Shown here: positions 1 through 6,747 of the stretch, in pieces | Layout: every line of letters begins with the position of its first letter | Position numbering within the stretch: the stretch's first letter is position 1 | DNA from: Deltaproteobacteria bacterium | GTDB lineage: Bacteria > Desulfobacterota > SM23-61 | NCBI GenBank assembly: GCA_016875165.1 | Contig: VGSF01000007.1 | Coordinates: 1-64,000 of the forward strand | Length of the DNA stretch: 64,000 bases | Reading direction: 5' to 3' | Notes under the pieces: model-generated | The model's database searches: none | What the model saw: the letters and a program-made list of their open reading frames with translations, nothing else | What the model was told of the DNA's origin: nothing | Made by a program: the position numbers and the translations under genes

Positions 1-2
1 TT

Positions 3-193
3 GAGCTTCTTGCAAAAGTCCGTAATTTACCCTTCGACAGGCTCAGGGTGAACGGGCTTAGGTTGAAATTATTTAGTTTTTCCGTTCGTGGTGAGCCCTT
101 CGACTCACCGTTCGCCCTGAGGTTCTCGAAGGGTGAACGGTTCGCTCAGGACAAGCTTGTCGAACCACAAAAAAATACTTTTGCAAGAGGCTC
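3..193 (+). mobile_element. Family A MITE, copy 1
   Basis: This is a 191-bp element bounded by imperfect 17-bp inverted repeats (GAGCTTCTTGCAAAAGT on the left, ACTTTTGCAAGAGGCTC on the right). The interior carries several hairpin-forming segments built on CCTTCGACAGGCTCAGG and TTCGACAAGCTTGTCC. Four more copies of the same length occur at 1149, 31431, 46693 and 55660. Only two bases lie to the left in this window, so the target duplication cannot be tested here. An open frame of about 60 codons runs through every copy but looks like a by-product of the repeat. Confidence 0.85.
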
Positions 194-300
194 CTATGTT
201 AACCCCTATGCAGAATTTGTCAAGGAGTAAATTTTTGAAAAAATTTCATCTTTACAAATAACAGAGAAATTAATATACTCAGCTATTGTTAGAAAATAGA

Positions 301-466
301 TTCCAAATCCCCCCAACCCCCCTTTACGAAAGGGGAAGGTGTGAAAAATTGGATTTAAGCCGTCACCCCGGTGAAAACCGGGGTCCAGTCAGTTCGTAAT
401 GCCTGGAAAAAACTGGATTCCGGCTTTCGCCGGAATGACCGAATAAATGACATTTGCAAGAGGCTC
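301..466 (+). repeat. C-rich repeat plus A-type right terminus abutting hpt
   Basis: Positions 301-350 hold a C-rich dispersed repeat (CCCCCCAACCCCCCTTT then its partial complement), also seen near 5450. Positions 357-440 hold a palindromic module (GTCACCCCGG...CCGGGGTCCAG and GGATTCCGGC...GCCGGAATGAC) shared with 50410-50490. Positions 453-466 are a family A type right end (TTTGCAAGAGGCTC). No matching left end is visible, so the element is truncated or composite. The stretch between 194 and 300 holds nothing recognisable. Confidence 0.6.
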
Positions 467-468
467 CT

Positions 469-975
469 ATGAAATTGCTTGTATCGGAAAATGAAGTTCA
501 GAAGAAAGTTGGGAGCCTCGCCCGGAAAATTTCCAAAGATTTTTCAGGGAAAGAAGTTCTATTGGTGGGGGTTCTCAAAGGGGCCTTTATTTTTATGGCC
601 GACCTGGCCCGCAAAATGACTGTGCCGGTTAAAATGGATTTTGTCCGCCTGGCCAGTTATGGTTCAGGAATCCGGTCATCGGGGAAAGTTAAATTCACCA
701 AAGACCTGGAAACTTCCCTCCGGGGGAAAGACGTCCTTGTGGTGGAAGATATCATTGATACGGGAATTACCTTGAAGTATCTTGTGCGATGTCTTAAAGC
801 GCGCCGGCCCAGTTCCCTGAAAGTGGTGGCCCTCCTCGATAAACCCGCAAGGAGGGAAGTGAACTTTCAGGCTGATTATGTCGGATTTCAAATCAACAAT
901 CATTTCGTGGTGGGGTATGGGCTGGATTGTGCGGAGGAACACCGGAATTTACGGGGAATTTATATTTTAAATTAG
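469..975 (+). CDS. hpt: Hypoxanthine phosphoribosyltransferase
   Basis: This cytoplasmic purine-salvage enzyme transfers phosphoribose from PRPP to hypoxanthine or guanine, making IMP or GMP. The 168-residue product has the family's usual length. LKGAF lies near residues 36-40, the PRPP-binding motif VLVVEDIIDTG near 89-99 and GYGLD near 149-153. The ATG at 469 is preferred over an in-frame TTG at 454 because AAGAGG lies five bases upstream. That Shine-Dalgarno sequence is part of the terminal repeat of a family A type element ending at 466. A second A-type element begins at the last base of the TAG stop. The gene is monocistronic and bracketed by repeats on both sides. Confidence 0.93.
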   Translation: MKLLVSENEVQKKVGSLARKISKDFSGKEVLLVGVLKGAFIFMADLARKMTVPVKMDFVRLASYGSGIRSSGKVKFTKDLETSLRGKDVLVVEDIIDTGITLKYLVRCLKARRPSSLKVVALLDKPARREVNFQADYVGFQINNHFVVGYGLDCAEEHRNLRGIYILN

Positions 976-1127
976 CGCTTCTTGCAAAAGTCACTTACTC
1001 CGTCATTCCGGCGAAAGCCGTCCGCCTCAGGCGGACAGAATTTCTTGAAAATCCTGGATTCCGGGTCGCGCTTCGCTTGCCCGGAATGACGATTTCCTCT
1101 ACTTTTCAAGAGTTTTGCAAGAGCCTC
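975..1127 (+). mobile_element. A-type MITE with different interior, overlapping hpt stop
   Basis: This 153-bp element has family A type ends (GCGCTTCTTGCAAAAGT and TTTTGCAAGAGCCTC). Its interior is the GTCATTCCGGCGAAAGCC / GGATTCCGGGTCGCGCTTC module, not the family A core. The flanks ATTA (971-974) and AATA (1128-1131) match at three of four bases, which fits a decayed 4-bp target duplication. Its first base completes the hpt stop codon. Confidence 0.65.
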
Positions 1128-1148
1128 AATAGAATTCAGAATTCAGAA

Positions 1149-1340
1149 GAGGCTCTTGCAAAAGTCCGCAATTTACCCTTCGACATGCTCAGGGTGAACG
1201 GGCTTAGGTTGAAATTATTTAGTTTTTCCGTTCGTGGTGAGCCCTTCGACTCACCGTTCGCCCTGAGGTTCTCGAAGGGTGAACGGTTCGCTCAGGACAA
1301 GCTTTGTCGAACCACAAAAAAATACTTTTGCAAGAGGCTC
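1149..1340 (+). mobile_element. Family A MITE, copy 2
   Basis: This is a 192-bp copy in the same orientation as the one at 3-193. It is flanked by an exact 4-bp direct repeat AGAA (1145-1148 and 1341-1344). The interval between it and the next gene, 1345-1405, holds only AT-rich sequence. Confidence 0.88.
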
Positions 1341-1405
1341 AGAATACAGAATAATATTTTGGGTATTTTTTTATTTTGACCTCTGGCCTCTTTTTTTAAA
1401 AAACC

Positions 1406-2275
1406 ATGATTATTACTTGCCCAATATGCCTTATCAAATTTAACCTGGATGACGAGCGCATTCCCGAGGGGGGAGCGAAGGCCCGCTGTTCCAAGTGCCA
1501 GCATGTATTCCCGGTGCAAAAGCCCGCCCCGGGAGGAGAGACTTCTCCGCCCGCTGAAACTCCCTCCCCAATATTTGCCGAAGATTTTTCCCCAAGAACC
1601 CCGCGAAAAGTTGAAATGCCGCCGCGCAAGAAACCACCGCCCCGCCGTATTCCAGCGCTGGTTTTCCTTATCATCATGCTCGCTCTGGCAGGGGTGGGGT
1701 ATGGGGGATACCTCGTTTGGAAAAGCCCTGAAGCAAAGAAAAAAATAGCCCTCAGCTTTTCTACCTTAAAGAAATACCTGGGTCTGGGCGGTGAGGCTGA
1801 AGGTTTCATCTCCCTGGAAAAAGTGCGCGGGTATTACCTGGACAACAAAAACTTGAACGGGATTTTCGTTATCGAAGGCCAGGCGGTCAATCAATGGAAA
1901 GAGCCTCGCAGTTTTATAAAAGTCAAGGGCACACTCCTTAACCCCAAAGGGGAGAAGGTGGAGGAAAAAACCAGCTTCTGCGGGAATATTCTTCTGGAAG
2001 AAGATTTAAAAATATTTACCCGGGATACGATTGAAAAAAGCCTTTCCTCCCAATTTGGCGAAACCTTTTCCAATGTAAACATCCAACCCGGAAAATCCGT
2101 TCCTTTCATGATCGTCTTTACCGGCTTCCATTCAAGGAGGACGGCTGGGCAACCCGATAAACAACCTGCGGCCAAGCCCGGCGCCGGCCCTTCAGGAATT
2201 ACTGATTTTAGCGTGGAAGTGGTCAGTTCCCAGAAAGGATCCGGTGACAAAGGGCCATCACCCTCCTCCCGATAA
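1406..2275 (+). CDS. Zinc-ribbon, single-pass membrane protein (DUF3426-like)
   Basis: The 289-residue protein opens with an MJ0042-type zinc ribbon; Cys5, Cys8, Cys28 and Cys31 form two CxxC pairs. A Pro/Lys-rich linker follows, then one transmembrane helix at about residues 82-104. The C-terminal domain of about 150 residues resembles the DUF3426 proteins of proteobacteria. The ribbon should be cytoplasmic and the C-terminal domain periplasmic. The family's function is not established. The tail (after about residue 250) is Pro/Ala/Gly-rich. No clear ribosome-binding site precedes the ATG. The stop overlaps the next gene's possible GTG start, so the two are probably co-transcribed. Confidence 0.75.
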   Translation: MIITCPICLIKFNLDDERIPEGGAKARCSKCQHVFPVQKPAPGGETSPPAETPSPIFAEDFSPRTPRKVEMPPRKKPPPRRIPALVFLIIMLALAGVGYGGYLVWKSPEAKKKIALSFSTLKKYLGLGGEAEGFISLEKVRGYYLDNKNLNGIFVIEGQAVNQWKEPRSFIKVKGTLLNPKGEKVEEKTSFCGNILLEEDLKIFTRDTIEKSLSSQFGETFSNVNIQPGKSVPFMIVFTGFHSRRTAGQPDKQPAAKPGAGPSGITDFSVEVVSSQKGSGDKGPSPSSR

Positions 2276-3056
2276 AAGAATGGGCATTTTAGAGAAAGTG
2301 CAGGTAAACCTTCCTTTCCCCTTGCTCCTGCAAAACCTGAACGGCGTCCTGGAAATGGGGTTGCAGCCGGAGATTTATTTCAGCGGTAAAACTCTGGATA
2401 ACTTAAAGAAGGAGGAAGTGGAAAAGGTATCCCGGAATTTAATTCAAAAAAATATTCCCGTAACGTTTCATGCTCCCTTCATGGACTTAAGCCCGGGGGC
2501 AGTGGATGATAAAATTCGCCAGGTCACGGTTTTCCGGTTCAATCAGGTTATGGACCTCGTTCCCTATTTTCATCCACGGGCCATCGTATTCCATCCCGGG
2601 TATGACCGCTTCCGATTCGACGACGATGTGGCCCTCTGGATTAAAAACAGCCTTTTGACCTGGAAGCCGCTTACGGAACGGGCGGAGGAGTTTTCCGTAA
2701 GGCTGGCCCTGGAAAATGTCTTCGAAGAAAACCCGTCAATCTTGAGGAAGCTCCTTAAAGCCATCGATTCTCTCTACCTGGGTTATTGTCTCGACGCCGG
2801 GCATGGCCACATTTTCTCGGAGGTGGCCATTTGGGAGTGGATCGAAGCCCTCGGTTCCCACCTAATTGAGGTTCATCTGCACGACAATCATCAAAAGGTA
2901 GATGAGCATCTTCCCATAGGCGATGGCCAGATCGACTTTGCAGAAATCTTTTCCTCCCTGCGCGCTAAAAATCTTCAGCCCATCTACACCATCGAACCCC
3001 ACCTGGAGGAACACCTCTTACCCAGCCTGCGGGCCCTGGAGAAATACCTAAAGTAA
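2244..3056 (+). CDS. Sugar phosphate isomerase/epimerase-like TIM barrel protein
   Basis: The product resembles the xylose isomerase-like / AP endonuclease 2 superfamily. Candidate metal ligands are spread along the barrel in family order: HAPFMD, HPGYD, ALENV, CLDAGHGH, HLHDNH and IEPH. Members use divalent metals to isomerise sugars or cleave DNA; the substrate cannot be told here. The GTG at 2244 has AAAGGA five bases upstream and overlaps the preceding gene by 32 bases. The ATG at 2280 would give a more typical N-terminus (MGILEKVQ) but has no visible ribosome-binding site. The product is 258-270 residues depending on the start. Confidence 0.7.
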   Translation: MTKGHHPPPDKRMGILEKVQVNLPFPLLLQNLNGVLEMGLQPEIYFSGKTLDNLKKEEVEKVSRNLIQKNIPVTFHAPFMDLSPGAVDDKIRQVTVFRFNQVMDLVPYFHPRAIVFHPGYDRFRFDDDVALWIKNSLLTWKPLTERAEEFSVRLALENVFEENPSILRKLLKAIDSLYLGYCLDAGHGHIFSEVAIWEWIEALGSHLIEVHLHDNHQKVDEHLPIGDGQIDFAEIFSSLRAKNLQPIYTIEPHLEEHLLPSLRALEKYLK

Positions 3057-3087
3057 AAGATTACCACAGAGAACGCCGAGACGAGAT

Positions 3088-3430
3088 AAAAATTTCAAAT
3101 TCCAAGCACCAAATCCCAAATTCCAAATTCCAAATAATTCCGAAATTCCAACACCGAATGACCGAAACCCCTTGGATGCCCATGTCAATGCCAATGGGCG
3201 AAGTTTGATGGCTTCGTAAAAAGTCCATCTGCGGCGTTGCGCTTCACCTTCGTCGTTGCGGCGTACCTTGTAAGTAGGCCTCACTCCTCAGGTTTTGCGC
3301 GCCTTGCATATGGAGCTTTTTACATTGCCATCCAAATTTTGACTTTTTACAAGACCATCAAGTTTGGAATTTAGAAAATTGGTTATTGGAATTTATTTGG
3401 TGCTTGGTGCTTGGAATTTGGTGCTTCAAG
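3088..3430. repeat. Family D palindromic repeat split by a family C MITE
   Basis: The left part (3088-3205) is rich in CAAATTCCAAGCACCAAATC-type words. The right part (3361-3430) carries the complement (ATTTGGTGCTTGGTGCTTGG). Together they make a large imperfect palindrome, interrupted by the 155-bp family C element at 3206-3360. Similar sequence occurs near 35017-35165 and 43086-43226. This explains the whole gap between 3057 and 3436. Confidence 0.7.
3206..3360 (+). mobile_element. Family C MITE, copy 1
   Basis: This 155-bp element has 20-bp imperfect terminal inverted repeats (TGATGGCTTCGTAAAAAGTC and GACTTTTTACAAGACCATCA). It is flanked by an exact 4-bp repeat AGTT (3202-3205 and 3361-3364). 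Its interior is almost identical to the copy at 44933-45087. It lies inside a family D palindrome and so inserted after it. Confidence 0.85.
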
Positions 3431-3436
3431 TAATAC

Positions 3437-4399
3437 TCAGCGTGCTCTGCGGTGAGAAGGTTCTTCCAGGATGGCAGCGGCAAGCAGCGGGAACATGATC
3501 TCGTGGTGGCCGGTTATGTGAAACCCTTTGCCTCCTTCGAGGGTTGGGCGGCGGACAACGTTGGTCAAAGGGCGGTAATGGGGGATTATATCCATATTCA
3601 TAGTGGTAAAATTTTTCACCTGGTAACCCAGGTTCCGCACCAGAGTCAAAGCTTTTAAAAATACCTCGGGTAAAATCACTGCCGATCCCAGGTTCAAATA
3701 CACCCCCCCCTGAAGTTGAGAGACGACCGCGGCGAAAAGGCGAAAATCGAGGTGGCTTGCCCCGCCGATGGCCTCCCCGCAAGCGCTGGGGTGCATGTGG
3801 ATGATGTCCGTGCCCACGGCCACGTGAACGGTCACGGGAATTCCCAGCCTAAATCCGGCGGCGGTGATGCTCATCTGGCGGTGGGGAAATTTTTGCCTTA
3901 AGATCATCTCACCCACGGAACGGCCGATCCCCCACCCCTTTCGCCAGCCCTCACTTATGGCCTCGTTGATCATCCGGCCTGTTTCTTCGGCCATGCCGAA
4001 GGCGCCCTGAGCAATCTTCGCGGAAACGTCTTCGGAAGTTTTTCCGGCGAAGGCCACCTCGAAGTCATGAATAATCCCGGCCCCGTTCATGGCCACGGCC
4101 CGCAGAATTCCCTTTTCCATAAGCTTGATAATCAAAGGATTTAGCCCCACCTTAATGGGATGAGCGCCCATGGCCAGGACCACGGGCTTGCCGTTTAGGC
4201 GGGCTTCTTTAATTCGCCCGACCGCCTCCTTAAAGTCCTTGGCAGCGAGAATAGGCGGAAGGGAATCGAGGAATTTTTTGAAAGAAGTCTCAGCGGAAAC
4301 GGGCCGGGCAAAATCTTTTATGCTAACCAGGCTCTTCCTTTTCTTGAGGGAGTAAGTGTTGACTCCATCAAGGGACAGGGGTTGAAGGTTTTTTTTCAT
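3437..4399 (-). CDS. Deoxyhypusine-synthase-like conserved protein
   Basis: The 320-residue protein has a Rossmann-like core with Gly-rich segments (LAMGAHPIKVGLNP, MNGAGIIHDFEVA, VGTDIIHMHP, YLNLGSAV). They recall the NAD-binding, deoxyhypusine synthase-related proteins scattered through bacteria. Bacteria lack eIF5A, so true deoxyhypusine synthesis is unlikely. In some relatives the fold acts on polyamines, but the substrate here is unknown. The ATG at 4399 is chosen because GAGG lies seven bases upstream; an in-frame ATG at 4411 contains that sequence. It is transcribed in the same direction as gmhA, with a family B element between. The family assignment is tentative. Confidence 0.5.
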   Translation of the reverse strand: MKKNLQPLSLDGVNTYSLKKRKSLVSIKDFARPVSAETSFKKFLDSLPPILAAKDFKEAVGRIKEARLNGKPVVLAMGAHPIKVGLNPLIIKLMEKGILRAVAMNGAGIIHDFEVAFAGKTSEDVSAKIAQGAFGMAEETGRMINEAISEGWRKGWGIGRSVGEMILRQKFPHRQMSITAAGFRLGIPVTVHVAVGTDIIHMHPSACGEAIGGASHLDFRLFAAVVSQLQGGVYLNLGSAVILPEVFLKALTLVRNLGYQVKNFTTMNMDIIPHYRPLTNVVRRPTLEGGKGFHITGHHEIMFPLLAAAILEEPSHRRAR

Positions 4400-4463
4400 A
4401 GACAACCTCATTAAAAGAAAAATCCGAAACTTATCTGATTTAAGATTTCAGATTGAAGTTTTT

Positions 4464-4728
4464 GTAACACTTTAGCTCTTTGAAAAAAGCTGTTGTAAGG
4501 GCCAAGGAATTCCAGGGGCCGGGGGCCAGAGCGGAATGTTTGGAATCATAAGGCGATTATTTCTCCGAATATGGGGCGGACAACAACCCCCGCCTCCTCC
4601 GCAGGAAACAATCATTTGCCTTCGTGGCCAAGCGGAATCCCAACCGATGCTTCCGGCGCATTCCGCTCTAACCCCCGGCCCTTAATAAAGGCTTTTATAC
4701 CATTTTATTCAAATCGCTAAACTGATAC
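4464..4728 (+). mobile_element. Family B MITE, copy 1
   Basis: This 265-bp element starts GTAACACTTTAGCTCTTTG and ends with the imperfect complement (AAATCGCTAAACTGATAC). The two arms pair imperfectly over most of the length, making a foldback. The flanks AAGTTTTT and CAATTTTT match at six of eight bases, consistent with a decayed 8-bp duplication. It fills the gap between the preceding gene and gmhA. Confidence 0.8.
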
Positions 4729-4768
4729 CAATTTTTTTATTCTCAGCTCGCTCTGCGGTGAAAAAATT

Positions 4769-5347
4769 TTATGCGGGATATTGAAACAGCATCCAGTCCA
4801 CCATCTCACAGAGTACATGACCGATGGTGATGTGCACCTCCTGTATTCGAGGAGTGCTCGGCGAATCCACGATTAGAGAAATGTTCGTTAATTTCGCCAG
4901 ATCGCCTCCTTCGCCTCCGGTTATGGCCACGGTCTTCAGGCCCATTTCTCTGGCCACTTTGACTGCTTTAATAACATTCGCGGCCGTCCCGCTGGTGGAA
5001 ATGCCGATAGCCACATCGCCCTCTCTCCCCAGGGCTTTCACCTGTTTGGCAAAAGAATCGATATACCCATAATCGTTGGCTATGCTGGTTAAGATCGAGG
5101 TGTCTGTGGTAAGAGCGATGGCTGGCAACGGCGGCCGTTCGATCTGGTAGCGGTTGACGAACTCGGCGGCGATGTGTTGAGCGTCGGCCGCGCTGCCGCC
5201 GTTACCGAACAGGAGAACTTTATTCCCGGCCTTAAAAGCCTCCACGATCATCTTGACGACCTGGCTAAGAATCTCGGCATTCTGCCGGATGAAGCGCACT
5301 TTTAAATCCGCACTTTCCCGGAAAGCCTGGACAATTTCATCTTTCAT
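4769..5347 (-). CDS. gmhA: Phosphoheptose isomerase
   Basis: GmhA converts sedoheptulose 7-phosphate to D-glycero-D-manno-heptose 7-phosphate, the first step of LPS heptose synthesis in the cytoplasm. The 192-residue length is typical. The SIS-domain signatures are present: LLFGNGGSAADAQHIAAEF, then TTDTS, GISTSGTAANVIKA and a C-terminal QEVHITIGHVLCE containing the metal or catalytic Glu and His. GGGAG lies eight bases before the ATG. It indicates a Gram-negative envelope with heptose-containing LPS. No other heptose gene is in the window. Confidence 0.93.
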   Translation of the reverse strand: MKDEIVQAFRESADLKVRFIRQNAEILSQVVKMIVEAFKAGNKVLLFGNGGSAADAQHIAAEFVNRYQIERPPLPAIALTTDTSILTSIANDYGYIDSFAKQVKALGREGDVAIGISTSGTAANVIKAVKVAREMGLKTVAITGGEGGDLAKLTNISLIVDSPSTPRIQEVHITIGHVLCEMVDWMLFQYPA

Positions 5348-5448
5348 CCTTGATCTCCCGTTATGTAGGTTTCAATTTAAGAGACTAAGCTTTTTCAGCG
5401 ACTGCGCGCGGAAAAAGTGGCTCGCCTCAGGCGGGCAGCGAAAAGTCC

Positions 5449-5490
5449 TGAAATCCCCCCTAACCCCCCTTTGGCAAAGGGGGGATATAT
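5449..5490. repeat. C-rich dispersed palindrome
   Basis: AATCCCCCCTAACCCCCCTT followed by TGGCAAAGGGGGGAT is a small inverted repeat, also present in variant form at 301-350. It is common in environmental bacterial genomes. Between gmhA and nrdG it is the only recognisable item. Confidence 0.5.
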
Positions 5491-5565
5491 CGGCAGACAT
5501 TTCCTTCTTACAAACATGTTTGTATTAATAAGGCGCTAAGCGCCTAATTTGAAACTCGAAACTTT

Positions 5566-6285
5566 TCATTTAATAATCTCATTCACCCTTTCCTGCATCC
5601 GGCGCAAGGTTTGTTCGTCGAAGGGCTGCACGCTTGTCAAATTTTTATCCAGCGTATGCCGGGGATTAAAATTTTGCAGGGTGTATCGTCTGGCTCCCTG
5701 GATTCTCCGGGCTAAGTCATAGATCTCCTCTTCTTCAATCAATGCCGGAACGAGAGTGGTGCGAAATTCATGATCCACTTTGCCTTTAAGAAGAATCTGG
5801 ATGCTTGACTGAATTCGGGCTATTAAATCTTCCCCTAAGGGAACGCCGGCGACGCGGGCATAGCGGGCAGCTTGCAAAGGGGCCTTAAGATCCAGGGCCA
5901 CGTAGTCCAGCAGACCTTCAGCAATCAGGTTTTGCAGAATTTCGGGGCGCGTGCCATTGGTGTCCAGCTTAATGCCCAGGGAAACGCCGGAAGGAGCCAG
6001 ACCAGTAGCGGATTTCAGATCACGGATCAAAGAGGGGAGCCAGGGGTGGAGGGTGGGCTCCCCGCCCGTCAAGCAGACCCCATCGATCCATCCCCGGCGT
6101 TCCCGCAGTCTTTCCACGATTTCCCTCAGGGGAAAGTCCGGGTATTTCTCCGGCGTAAGGACCAGCTCATGATTATGGCAGTAAAGGCAACGGAAATCGC
6201 AGAATGGAAGGAAAAGAACAGCAACCACCTTTCCCGGGCAGTCCGAGAAAGAGGTCTCGATAAAGCCTTTAATGGGATAGTCCAT
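5566..6285 (-). CDS. nrdG: Anaerobic ribonucleoside-triphosphate reductase activating protein (radical SAM)
   Basis: The 239-residue protein carries the radical-SAM CxxxCxxC cluster motif at Cys29, Cys33 and Cys36 (CDFRCLYCHNHEL), followed by the SAM-contact segment LTGGEPTLHP. It is expected to reduce SAM and place the glycyl radical on NrdD. It lies downstream of nrdD on the same strand, with a glutaredoxin-like gene between, so the three form an anaerobic dNTP-synthesis operon. Length and architecture fit the pyruvate-formate-lyase-activase-like branch of NrdG proteins. Specificity for NrdD is inferred from the neighbourhood. Confidence 0.85.
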   Translation of the reverse strand: MDYPIKGFIETSFSDCPGKVVAVLFLPFCDFRCLYCHNHELVLTPEKYPDFPLREIVERLRERRGWIDGVCLTGGEPTLHPWLPSLIRDLKSATGLAPSGVSLGIKLDTNGTRPEILQNLIAEGLLDYVALDLKAPLQAARYARVAGVPLGEDLIARIQSSIQILLKGKVDHEFRTTLVPALIEEEEIYDLARRIQGARRYTLQNFNPRHTLDKNLTSVQPFDEQTLRRMQERVNEIIK

Positions 6286-6362
6286 AAGCAGCCATCAGTT
6301 TTCAGCACTCAGCTTTCAGCTTCCATCGGACGATTTATTTTAGCTGACTGCTGAGGGCTGTT
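6286..6362. repeat. AGCTTTCAGC-type dispersed repeat
   Basis: The stretch contains CAGTTTTCAGCACTCAGCTT, CAGCTTCC and GCTGACTGCTGAGGGCTG. This palindromic vocabulary recurs at 28739-28791. The last codons of the glutaredoxin-like gene run into it, giving an unusual QPSAVS tail. Confidence 0.45.
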
Positions 6363-6603
6363 TGCTGAATGCTGTTAAGTAATTCTTGATGCGGATCGCC
6401 CCGGTCATGGAAGAGGAGTCATCCAGCACTAAGATGGGGAGCTGGGTTTCGGCCAGGCTGACCAGCTCATGCCAGGCCAGGTGAGCCAGGGAATCGGGAT
6501 TTTCCGGACCGAGAATTTCCACTTTTACCCCCAATTTTTTCAGGTCCACGCTCTTCTTCACGTACTCGCACTTCTCACAGCCTTCCTTGGTAAAGAGCGT
6601 CAT
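6340..6603 (-). CDS. Glutaredoxin/thioredoxin-like small protein
   Basis: The 87-residue protein has a CxxC redox motif near the N-terminus (TKEGCEKCEYV, Cys9 and Cys12) and a cis-Pro candidate (TQLPILVLDD), the outline of a compact glutaredoxin fold. It sits between nrdD and nrdG, so it may supply electrons for the reductase or its activase, although class III enzymes usually use formate. AAGGAGG lies just upstream of the ATG. The C-terminus extends into a dispersed repeat and may be longer than in relatives. Confidence 0.7.
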   Translation of the reverse strand: MTLFTKEGCEKCEYVKKSVDLKKLGVKVEILGPENPDSLAHLAWHELVSLAETQLPILVLDDSSSMTGAIRIKNYLTAFSKQPSAVS

Positions 6604-6626
6604 TCCCCCACCTCCTTAAATTCGAC

Positions 6627-6727
6627 AGGACGCAGATTTTCGCAGATTCACGCAGAAATGGCCTTAAGGCCCAAGGCGTTAGGCGTATGGGCTTTTAAAT
6701 CCTGAAAATCTGCGTTAATCCGCGTCC
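6627..6727. repeat. GACGCAGATT inverted repeat
   Basis: GGACGCAGATTTTCGCAGATT on the left and AAAATCTGCGTTAATCCGCGTCC on the right form an imperfect inverted repeat of about 100 bp between nrdD and the glutaredoxin-like gene. A fragment recurs near 10797-10815. It could form a hairpin that attenuates read-through into the downstream genes. Confidence 0.5.
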
Positions 6728-6747
6728 CCAAAATATTTATTCAAACC

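Noticed and set aside
48..230. Small protein MNGLRLKLFSFSVRGEP...
   Set aside because: The same frame recurs in all family A copies because the element itself is repeated; it has no ribosome-binding site and runs through the hairpin core.
196..261. Short frame of 21 codons from the ATG after family A copy 1
   Set aside because: It starts at the repeat junction and has no recognisable product or downstream support.
3..1340. hpt as cargo of an intact composite transposon
   Set aside because: The outer family A copies are in the same orientation but no shared target duplication spans the whole block and no transposase is present; kept only as a question about the bracketing.
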